Positions 27,646 through 34,310 of a DNA stretch of 64,000 nucleotides are shown here, piece by piece. Every line of letters begins with the position of its first letter. Position 1 is the first letter of the stretch. The translations under genes and the position numbers were made by a program. The notes beneath the pieces were generated by a model. The model did no database searches. It saw nothing but the letters and a program-made list of their open reading frames with translations, and had not been told where the DNA came from. Where the stretch lies: positions 1-64,000 of the forward strand of contig JAKOVR010000131.1 of the NCBI GenBank assembly GCA_029782025.1. The letters are read 5' to 3'. This stretch comes from Actinomycetes bacterium (GTDB taxonomy: Bacteria; Actinomycetota; Acidimicrobiia; Acidimicrobiales; Acidimicrobilacustridaceae).

Positions 27646-28404
27646 TCAGGTCGCGAGCGTGATCAGCCCGTAGTCCCCGTCGTAGCGGTTGTACACCACG
27701 CTGCCGGTCCCCGAGTCGGCGTCGACGAAGAACACGAAGGGGGTGAGATCGAGGTCCAGCTCCGCCTCGGCCTCGGCCACGGTGCAGCGCCGAACGGCCT
27801 GGCCGCTCAGCCGCACCCGGGCGACGGTCTCCGGGGGCAGGGCCGTCGGGAGATCGGAGGCGTCGGAGAGCTCGAGCCCGTCGTCCCCCACGGCGATCAC
27901 CGCCGGTTGACCCGACGCCACGTTGGCAAAGAGCAGGAAGTCGTGCCCGAGGAGGTCGAGGAGGTCGGCGGCCTCGTCGACGGACAGGGCGCCGGAGGCG
28001 AAGGTCTTGCGCTTGACGATCTCACGCTCGGGGACCGGCCGTTCCGACCGCTCCGGTCGATGGCGCCGGTACTCGCCATGGCGCATCTCGACGACGACCT
28101 CGTGCGACCGGTCGATGCGCCGGCGGAGACGCTCGTCCAACAGGTCCACGGCGGCGTGCATGTCGGCCGCGGCCACGTGGGCCCGGAGCGGGCGTCCGTT
28201 GATGTCGATCACCGCTTCCACGATCGCGGGGCGTTCCCGGGCGGGATCAGGCGCCATGGTGAGCTTCACCTCGGCGTAGAGCACCTCTGCCCCCACGCGG
28301 GCCACGACGTTGGCGAGCTTCTCCCGCGCGTACTCGATGTCCCGATCCTCGACCTCCCCTCGTGGCACCACTGCGATCCCCACATGGGCACCTTCGATGG
28401 TCAT
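27646..28404 (-). CDS. Ribosome hibernation promoting factor-like protein with duplicated C-terminal domain
   Basis: A 252-residue protein. Residues about 1-95 resemble the HPF/RaiA ribosome-binding domain (VARVGAEVLYAEVKLTMAPDP, VEAVIDINGRPLRAHVAAAD, RIDRSHEVVVEMRHGEY). Two copies of the HPF dimerisation domain seem to follow: IVKRKTFASGALSVDEAADLLDLLGHDFLLF and, after 50 residues, VRRCTVAEAEAELDLDLTPFVFFVDADSG ending VVYNRYDGDYGLITL. HPF proteins dimerise 70S ribosomes in resting cells. Extra C-terminal domains are known from mycobacterial stress-type relatives. ATG 28404 is preceded by GAGGAGG; a GTG five codons upstream is less likely. It is first in an operon with a lipid-type ABC transporter and WS/DGAT. 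Confidence 0.85.
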   Translation of the reverse strand: MTIEGAHVGIAVVPRGEVEDRDIEYAREKLANVVARVGAEVLYAEVKLTMAPDPARERPAIVEAVIDINGRPLRAHVAAADMHAAVDLLDERLRRRIDRSHEVVVEMRHGEYRRHRPERSERPVPEREIVKRKTFASGALSVDEAADLLDLLGHDFLLFANVASGQPAVIAVGDDGLELSDASDLPTALPPETVARVRLSGQAVRRCTVAEAEAELDLDLTPFVFFVDADSGTGSVVYNRYDGDYGLITLAT

Positions 28405-28489
28405 GGGCGACCTCCTCACGTCGGCTTCCGGGGCCGGACTCCTCCGCGCCCCTCGGCCTCAGGCTGCGCCCCGGCGGTGGCCCCCGCCA

Positions 28490-28503
28490 GAGAACTAAGT
28501 CCT
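28490..28503. promoter_or_regulatory. Weak DosR-box-like site upstream of the hibernation factor
   Basis: GAGAACTAAGTCCT agrees with the mycobacterial DosR core GGGACTWWAGTCCC at 10 of 14 positions, with a good right half-site. It lies about 85 bp upstream of the HPF-like start, in the 213-bp gap shared with the divergent cyclase gene. Nothing else distinct is visible in this gap. Such a match can arise by chance in GC-rich DNA. Confidence 0.22.
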
Positions 28504-28617
28504 GTCGCCGTCGGGCCCGCGGCCCCCCACCCCGAATGATCCAGCCGGCGACCGGCGACGAAGCTCTCCCCGTGGTACCCGGTAGCGTGGCGGCGGCGAG
28601 CAGGAGGCGGACCTCGA

Positions 28618-30510
28618 GTGGCGCGTGAGCACACCTACCGGTGGGAGTGGCGGTTCCCGGTGCGCCCCGAGCAGCTCTGGCCCCTCGTGGCCGACACCGA
28701 CCGGTTCGATCGCGACGCCGGCGTCCCCGAGCTCGAGCCCCTCCTCGTCGACGCCACCCTCGGCCCCGGCACCACCCGCCAGCGGGTACGGCAGTACGGC
28801 GTGGCCCTCGACTACGTCCAGGAGCCCTTCGAGTGGGTCGAGCCCGAGCACTTCGGCGTGGTCCGCCACTTCGCCACCGGACCGCTCACCCGCTTGGCCA
28901 TCCGCGCCGACCTGCTCCCGAGCGACGACGGAGCCGGCACCGTCCTGCGCTACACCGTCCGGGCCACGCCGCGGCGGCGGCTGTACCGCCCGGCGCTGAC
29001 CATCCAGATCGGCCTGCTGCTCTCCCGTCGGTTCGAGGCCACCTTCCGGGAGTACGCGGCCCTGGCCGAGCGGGGCGACACCGCCGTCGCCACCGGGCGC
29101 CGTCCTCGCTTGGCCGCCGCCGGCGCGGCCCGCCTCGAGGACCAGCGCCACCACCTCGCCGCCGCCGGGGTCCCCACCCTCCTCGCCGAGCACCTGCTCG
29201 AGCTGGTGCGGGCCGGCGACGAGACCGCCGTCGGCCGGATGCGCCCGTACCGGCTCGCCGCGGCCTGGGGCACCGACCGCCGGCAGACCCTCGAGGCGTT
29301 CCTCGTCGCCACCCGCACCGGGCTGCTGCAGCTGCGCTGGGAGGTGCTGTGCCCGGTGTGCCGCGTCACGAAGGCCGCGGTCGGCACCCTGGCCGACCTC
29401 CCGACCTCGGTGCACTGCGACGCCTGCACCATCGACTACGACGCCAACTTCGCGCAGTCCGTCGAGCTCACCTTCCAGCCGGTCCCGGCCATCCGCTCCG
29501 TGCACCACGCCGTGCACTGCGTCGGCAACCCGGCCGCCACCCCGCACATCCTGCACCAGCAGCTCGTCGAGCCCGGGACGGCCATCGACCTCGTCCCTGG
29601 GCCCGCGCCCGGGCGGTACCGGGTGCGCACGGTGGGCCGGCCGGGGGCGGCCTACGTCCGGGTCGGGCCCGGTCCGGCGCCTGCCGGCACCGGCGGGCCG
29701 CCGGTCGGCACCCTCGACTGCTCGACCTGGGCCGAGGAGGAGCTCCAGATCCGAGCCGGGGACCGGGTCACGGTCGAGAACACCACCGGCGCCCAGGTGC
29801 TGGTGGTGCTGGAGCGCACGGCGGCGGGCGACGACGCGGTGACGGCGGCGCAGGTCACGGCCATGCAGCGCTTCCGCGACCTCTTCGCCGACGAGGCCCT
29901 GCGCCCGACCGAGCAGATCGAGGTCGGTTCCCTCACGGTGGTGTTCACCGATCTGTGCGACTCGACGGCGATGTACCGGGAGATCGGTGACGCCGTGGCC
30001 TTCGGCCGCGTCCTCGACCACTTCGACGTGCTGCGCCGGACGGTGGACGAGCGGGGGGGCGCAGTGGTCAAGACCATCGGCGACGCCGTGATGGCGGTCT
30101 TCCCCTCCCCCGACGCCGCCGTCGGCGCCATGCTCGAGGCCCAGACGGCGATGAGCGAGCTGCCGGCGGCCGGTGGCCGCCACCTCGTCCTGAAGGCGGG
30201 GATCCACCACGGCCCGTGCATCGCCGTCACGCTCAACGGCCAGCTCGACTACTTCGGCTCCACCGTCAACCTGGCCGCCCGGCTCCAGGGGCAGGCCGGT
30301 GGTGGCGGGATCGTGCTGTCCGAGGCCGTCGCCGGCGATCCGGCCGTGTCCGCCCTCGTCGCGGGCTGGCCTCGACCCGTCGACACGACGTCGGCCACCG
30401 TCTTGCTGAAGGGCTTCGCCGAACCGGTGGCGATGCAGGAGCTGCAGGTCGGCGCCGACGGCCCGGGCGCGACTCCCGACCTCGGGGCTACGGCACCAGC
30501 GCGACGGTAG
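28618..30510 (+). CDS. Class III adenylate/guanylate cyclase with SRPBCC-like and zinc-ribbon regions
   Basis: A 630-residue multidomain protein. Residues about 1-150 look like an SRPBCC/START-type ligand domain (WEWRFPVRPEQLWPLVADTDRFDRDAG). A middle region carries a possible zinc ribbon with CPVC (245-248) and CDAC (267-270), as in DUF5939-type proteins. The C-terminal cyclase domain has both metal-binding Asp residues in VVFTDLCDSTAMYREIGD (445) and VKTIGDAVMAVF (489), plus LKAGIHHGPCIAVTLNGQLDYFGSTVNLAARL. It would make cAMP or cGMP, perhaps in response to a lipid ligand; the ligand is unknown. Start is GTG 28618 behind AGGAGG at a wide spacing. The last 23 bp overlap the convergent SGNH gene. 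Confidence 0.88.
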   Translation: MAREHTYRWEWRFPVRPEQLWPLVADTDRFDRDAGVPELEPLLVDATLGPGTTRQRVRQYGVALDYVQEPFEWVEPEHFGVVRHFATGPLTRLAIRADLLPSDDGAGTVLRYTVRATPRRRLYRPALTIQIGLLLSRRFEATFREYAALAERGDTAVATGRRPRLAAAGAARLEDQRHHLAAAGVPTLLAEHLLELVRAGDETAVGRMRPYRLAAAWGTDRRQTLEAFLVATRTGLLQLRWEVLCPVCRVTKAAVGTLADLPTSVHCDACTIDYDANFAQSVELTFQPVPAIRSVHHAVHCVGNPAATPHILHQQLVEPGTAIDLVPGPAPGRYRVRTVGRPGAAYVRVGPGPAPAGTGGPPVGTLDCSTWAEEELQIRAGDRVTVENTTGAQVLVVLERTAAGDDAVTAAQVTAMQRFRDLFADEALRPTEQIEVGSLTVVFTDLCDSTAMYREIGDAVAFGRVLDHFDVLRRTVDERGGAVVKTIGDAVMAVFPSPDAAVGAMLEAQTAMSELPAAGGRHLVLKAGIHHGPCIAVTLNGQLDYFGSTVNLAARLQGQAGGGGIVLSEAVAGDPAVSALVAGWPRPVDTTSATVLLKGFAEPVAMQELQVGADGPGATPDLGATAPARR

Positions 30511-31204
30511 CGGCGTAGGTCGCCTTGGCCACGAAGAGGTAGCCGGCGTCCAGGTAGTGGATGCCGTCCGGGTAGCGCAGGGCGTCGACGTTGGGCTGGC
30601 TCATGACCAGCGTGCCCCAGTCGATGATCGGCACGCCGAGGGTGTCGACGATCTGGTTGAACCGGTCGATCCGGGTGGGGAAGGTCGGCCCGTAGAACGC
30701 GGAGTTGGCGTTGCCCGGCGGCAACTTCACCCAGTAGGGCGACGCACCGGCGTCGCGGACGATCTGGATCAGCTCGGCGTCGGCCGCGGCCAGCTCGGTG
30801 TACATGAGCTCGGTGTCGGGCTGCACGGTCGCGCCGCCGCTGTTGACGTAGAGCGGACCGGGCACGCCGTCGGTGGTGCCCTCGTAGTGGCAGCACGCCT
30901 CGAAGATGACCAGGTCGGCCGGGAAGGTCGCCAGCATGGCCCGCAGGTCCGAGGCCCACCGCTTCTGGTACGAGAGCGGGCCGGTGCTGAGGCCGCCCAC
31001 GTAGCGCACCTGGGCACCCCACGCGCCGTACTGCTGCTGGAGGTACGGGACGTCCCAGTTCATCACCGAGTCGCCCACGACCACCACGCGCTTGACCGGC
31101 CGCCGCGTGGACTTCTCCACGAGCTGGCAGCCCGCGGCCATCAGCACAGCCACCGCCAGGAACGCCGCAAACGCGGCGCGATTCGCCCTTGTCGCCCTAC
31201 GCAT
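30488..31204 (-). CDS. SGNH/GDSL-family hydrolase, predicted lipoprotein
   Basis: A 238-residue exported protein. The N-terminus MRRATRANRAAFAAFLAVAVLMAAGC is a lipoprotein signal peptide with lipobox LMAAGC. The mature part has VVVVGDSVMNWDVPY (block I with the catalytic Ser) and YPDGIHYLDAGY (block V with Asp and His). Family members are esterases, lipases or O-acetyl hydrolases acting on polymers or the envelope. Start 31204 is chosen because it gives the signal peptide; a longer in-frame start lies inside the upstream ferredoxin gene. A perfect inverted repeat sits 2 bp before the start. Confidence 0.88.
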   Translation of the reverse strand: MRRATRANRAAFAAFLAVAVLMAAGCQLVEKSTRRPVKRVVVVGDSVMNWDVPYLQQQYGAWGAQVRYVGGLSTGPLSYQKRWASDLRAMLATFPADLVIFEACCHYEGTTDGVPGPLYVNSGGATVQPDTELMYTELAAADAELIQIVRDAGASPYWVKLPPGNANSAFYGPTFPTRIDRFNQIVDTLGVPIIDWGTLVMSQPNVDALRYPDGIHYLDAGYLFVAKATYAATVALVP

Positions 31205-31205
31205 T

Positions 31206-31230
31206 GTGGTCAACGTACAGCATTGACCAC
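31206..31230. promoter_or_regulatory. Perfect 8-bp inverted repeat at the SGNH gene start
   Basis: GTGGTCAA and TTGACCAC separated by 9 nt, immediately upstream of the start codon at 31204. A consensus-like TTGACA lies a little further upstream (31254-31249, minus strand) but without a convincing -10 at normal spacing. It may be an operator or an mRNA hairpin in the leader. Confidence 0.45.
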
Positions 31231-31250
31231 GCTGCGTCACCTGAACGGTG

Positions 31251-31490
31251 TCAAGCGACCTCGATGAAGATGCACTCCCCCGGGCATTCCTCGGCCGCTT
31301 CGACGCAGCCATCGAGCTCGCCGTCGGGCACGGCCACGAGGGCCGAGGGACCGCCGGGGTTCTTCACACCCCCGCTGTCCTGGACGTAGGCCAGCCCGTC
31401 GTCCAACAGCGTGAAGAGCTTGGGGGCGATCTCGGCGCAGATGCCGTCGCCGGTGCAGAGGTCCTGGTCGATCCAGACGTTGTAAGCCAT
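31251..31490 (-). CDS. Small ferredoxin, 3Fe-4S or Asp-ligated 4Fe-4S type
   Basis: A 79-residue acidic ferredoxin. The first motif reads CTGDGIC, where Asp replaces the usual second cysteine, and the last is CPGEC, with a further Cys in GCVEAAEECP. This pattern is common in actinobacterial ferredoxins that feed cytochromes P450 or other oxidoreductases, carrying a 3Fe-4S or Asp-ligated 4Fe-4S cluster. It follows the WS/DGAT gene by 45 bp and is downstream of pyruvate:ferredoxin oxidoreductase, whose electron acceptor it could be. The P450 gene in this window lies 25 kb away. Confidence 0.92.
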   Translation of the reverse strand: MAYNVWIDQDLCTGDGICAEIAPKLFTLLDDGLAYVQDSGGVKNPGGPSALVAVPDGELDGCVEAAEECPGECIFIEVA

Positions 31491-31535
31491 CGTTCCTCGC
31501 TGGTCGTGGGAGCACCTCGTCGATCCGAGGCCCGA

Positions 31536-33005
31536 TCAGTCTGGCGGATCGGCCGGGGCCGGAGCGAGCCGGGCCGTCACCACGTCCCCGCCGCCCTCGT
31601 CGGCCCCGTCGGCTTCGGCCCGGGCCCGGGCGGCCAGCTCCTCGATCTCGCGAGCTGCGGCCTCGGCCACGATCCCGGCGTCCGGCGCGGTGTCGAGGTC
31701 GCCCGTGACGCCGAAGACGACCCGGCCGTTGTACGACAGGATGGCGGTGCCCACCCGCACGCCCTGGGCGATGGGCACGAACGGGAGGTACTCGAGCATG
31801 AGGTGGCCCAGGCAGTAGATCGGGATCTGGGGGCCCGGGACGTTGGTCGTGACCGTGGTGACCGACCGTTGCGGCAACCGGCGGAACACCCGCACCAGCC
31901 CCCGGCTCACCGCGCCCACCACCATCGGCGGGGCGAGCTCGCCGAGGGTGGTGACGACCGATCCGGCCTCCGCCATCCCCGACGCCTTGCGCTCGGCCAT
32001 CTCCGCCCCGATGGCCGCCAGCCGGTCGATCGGGTCCGGGAGGCCGACGGGGAGCTCGCACAGCATGGCCGACACCTGGTTGTCGGGATGGCCGTGGCCG
32101 TCGTCGCCCCGGGTGGACACCGGCACCAGGGTCCGCACCACGGCCGTCTCCAGGTCGTCGCCGTGCGCGGTCAGGAGGGCCCGGTAGCCCTCCGTGAGGG
32201 CCATGAGGACGACGTCGTTGAGGGTGCCGCCCCACACCCGTCGGATGTCCCGGATGTCGTCGATCGACACCGAGCTCGTGGACCACACGCGGTGCGGGCC
32301 GATCGGCCCCTCGATCGACAGCGGGGGCACCGTGTCGAGGTGGCGGGCAAAGGTGACCAGGCCCTTCCCGAACGCCACCGCCCCGCGGATGGTGCCGGCG
32401 GGATCGGTCACGGCGCCGGGGAGGCGGCCGACCAGCGTGCCGGCATCGGCGGCCAGGCCCCGCCATGCGTCGAGCACCAGGGCCGGCCCGGACGGCTGCG
32501 GCTCGGGCGTCCACGCCGTCGGCGGGGGGATCTCCTCGTCGGGGCTCAGCGAGAGCAGGACCATCAGCAGGTCCACGCCGGAGACCCCGTCGACCATGCA
32601 GTGGTGGATCTTGGCCACCAGCGCCCACCGGCCGCCCTCGAGGCCTTCGACCAGCCACGTCTCCCACAACGGCCTCGTCCGGTCGAGCGGCTGGGCCATC
32701 AGCCGCGCCATCAGGCGCTCCAGCGCGGCACGGTCACCGGGCGCGGGGAGCGCGGTGTGGCGCAGGTGGTAGTCGAGGTTGAAGTGCGGGTCGTCCACCC
32801 AGACGGGGCGACCGAGCTCGAGCGGGACCGTCTGCACCCGCTGGCGGTAGCGGGGGATGGCGTCGAGCCGCCCGGCCAACAGACCGCGCAGGTCCTCGAA
32901 CCGTGGGGCCGGGCCCTCGAACACGCAGACGCCGGCGATGTGCAGGCGCTGCCCGTCGTCCTCGAGATGGAGGAACTCGGCGTCGAGGGTGCTCAATCGA
33001 TCCAT
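31536..33005 (-). CDS. Wax ester synthase/diacylglycerol acyltransferase (WS/DGAT)
   Basis: A 489-residue acyltransferase, second of its family here. Blocks: MDRLSTLDAEFLHLEDDGQRLHIAGVCVF, the active-site KIHHCMVDGVSG (about residues 140-147), WGGTLNDVVLMALTEGYRALL and NVPGPQIPIYCLGHLMLEYLP. It uses acyl-CoA to make triacylglycerol or wax ester. It is divergent in sequence from the paralogue at 23009-24445. On the same strand it follows the PFOR/DHOD-like/DUF4177-like operon after 76 bp and precedes the ferredoxin by 45 bp. Confidence 0.93.
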   Translation of the reverse strand: MDRLSTLDAEFLHLEDDGQRLHIAGVCVFEGPAPRFEDLRGLLAGRLDAIPRYRQRVQTVPLELGRPVWVDDPHFNLDYHLRHTALPAPGDRAALERLMARLMAQPLDRTRPLWETWLVEGLEGGRWALVAKIHHCMVDGVSGVDLLMVLLSLSPDEEIPPPTAWTPEPQPSGPALVLDAWRGLAADAGTLVGRLPGAVTDPAGTIRGAVAFGKGLVTFARHLDTVPPLSIEGPIGPHRVWSTSSVSIDDIRDIRRVWGGTLNDVVLMALTEGYRALLTAHGDDLETAVVRTLVPVSTRGDDGHGHPDNQVSAMLCELPVGLPDPIDRLAAIGAEMAERKASGMAEAGSVVTTLGELAPPMVVGAVSRGLVRVFRRLPQRSVTTVTTNVPGPQIPIYCLGHLMLEYLPFVPIAQGVRVGTAILSYNGRVVFGVTGDLDTAPDAGIVAEAAAREIEELAARARAEADGADEGGGDVVTARLAPAPADPPD

Positions 33006-33081
33006 GGACCCACCACCTCGCTCACGGTCATCGCGCCACCGTACGCGTCGCCCGCGCGGCCGGGAAGGGCCTTTGGTGAGT

Positions 33082-33300
33082 TCAGTCCGCCCGGCGCAGC
33101 ACGACGGCCAACTCCGAGGTCTCCGCCGACGCCGAGGCCCCGAGCAGGGCCCGGGCGGAGGCCCCGGCCACGGTGGGCACCACCGCCACCACGGACCACC
33201 CTTCCGCCGCGAACCGGTTCAGCTCGTCGCGGAGGTGGTCGGCGCCGTGCCGGTGCCCGTCCCAGTGGACCACGCGCACGTCGTAGCGCTCCTGGCTCAC
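33082..33300 (-). CDS. DUF4177-like small protein
   Basis: A 72-residue protein starting at GTG 33300, overlapping the stop of the DHOD-like gene (GTGA). YDVRVVHWDGHRHGADHLRDELNRFAAEGWSVVAVVPT followed by ELAVVLRRA resembles the DUF4177 pattern, where a short strand is followed by 'LN..a.eGW.vv.v' and a closing strand 'l.R'. The function of the family is unknown. Translational coupling with the two preceding genes suggests a role with the PFOR/DHOD-like pair. A longer in-frame start upstream would lie inside the preceding gene and is rejected. Confidence 0.72.
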   Translation of the reverse strand: MSQERYDVRVVHWDGHRHGADHLRDELNRFAAEGWSVVAVVPTVAGASARALLGASASAETSELAVVLRRAD

Positions 33301-34310
33301 GGGACCTCGGGGATCTGGGTGGAGAAGCTGGCCAGGGTCTGGGCGTAGTTGGCCCGCTCGAAGCCGGACGGATCGGGCCCGGTGAGCTGGGCCGCGCTCC
33401 CCCGGAGCTGGGCCACCGAGTCGTAGCCGTTGTCCTCCATCCACCAGTGCAGGCTCTCCTGGAGGTCGCGGAGGTACTCGGGGCCGTGCTGGAGCAGGGC
33501 GGAGGCCATCATCGTGACGTCGGCCCCGGCCAGCAGGGCCTTGGCCACGTCCTCGAACGTGTGCACGCCCGACGTGGCGGCGAGAGAGCAGCCGACGCGG
33601 CCAGCGAGCAGGCCGATCCAGCGCACCGGCAGCCGGAGCTCCTGCGAGGTGGAGAGCACGAGGTGAGGGACGGCGCGGAAGGTGTTGAGGTCGAGATCGG
33701 GTTGGTAGAAGCGGTTGAACAGGACGAGCCCGGCGGCCCCGGCCCGGTCGAGGCGGACGGCGAGGTGGGCCAGGCTCGACCAGTACGGGCTCAGCTTCAC
33801 CGCCACCGGCACGCCCACGCTGCCGACGACGCTGCCCACCAGATCGACCAGCTCGTCCTCCAGCTCCGCCCCCGAGCGGCGAGGGTCGGCGGCCACCTGG
33901 TAGGCGTTGAGCTCGATGGCGTCGGCCCCGGCCTGTTCGAGGAGGTGCGCGTAGCGGAGCCAGCCCCCGACGGTGGCCCCGTTGAGGCTGGCCACGACCG
34001 GCACCCCGAGGGCCGCCTTGGCGCCCTCCAGGAGGGTCAGGTAGCGGTCCGGGCCGGTGTTGTAGTCGGCCAGCTCCGGGAAGAAGCTCGATGCCTCCCC
34101 GAAGGCGTCGCTGCCGGTCGTGAGCATGCGCTCGATCTCGAGCTCCTCCTGCTCGATCTGCTCCTCGAACAACGACGGCAGCACCACGGCGCCGACCCCG
34201 GCGTCGTCGAGGCGGCGCAGCGTGTCGAGTCGCCCGGTGAGCGGCGAGCAGGAGGCCACCAAGGGGCTGCGCAGGTCGAGGCCGAGGTAGCGGGTGGCCA
34301 GATCAGGCAT
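33297..34310 (-). CDS. Dihydroorotate dehydrogenase-like protein
   Basis: A 337-residue FMN-type TIM-barrel protein. DLATRYLGLDLRSPLVASCSPLTG at the start, VPVVASLNGATVGGWLRYAHLLEQAGADAIELN, VAVKLSPYWSSLAHLA and AATSGVHTFEDVAKALLAGADVTMMASALL are typical of DHOD-family members often found next to pyruvate:ferredoxin oxidoreductase genes. Whether it acts in pyrimidine synthesis is doubtful; its partner suggests a redox role. ATG 34310 overlaps the end of the PFOR gene by 8 bp, so the genes are coupled. Confidence 0.85.
   Translation of the reverse strand: MPDLATRYLGLDLRSPLVASCSPLTGRLDTLRRLDDAGVGAVVLPSLFEEQIEQEELEIERMLTTGSDAFGEASSFFPELADYNTGPDRYLTLLEGAKAALGVPVVASLNGATVGGWLRYAHLLEQAGADAIELNAYQVAADPRRSGAELEDELVDLVGSVVGSVGVPVAVKLSPYWSSLAHLAVRLDRAGAAGLVLFNRFYQPDLDLNTFRAVPHLVLSTSQELRLPVRWIGLLAGRVGCSLAATSGVHTFEDVAKALLAGADVTMMASALLQHGPEYLRDLQESLHWWMEDNGYDSVAQLRGSAAQLTGPDPSGFERANYAQTLASFSTQIPEVP

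Noticed and set aside
24613-28539. A very long open frame on the plus strand opposite the HPF/ABC/WS-DGAT operon
   Set aside because: It mirrors several well-supported genes on the other strand. Its translation is rich in His, Gly, Arg and Asp with no domain. Such shadows are common in GC-rich DNA.
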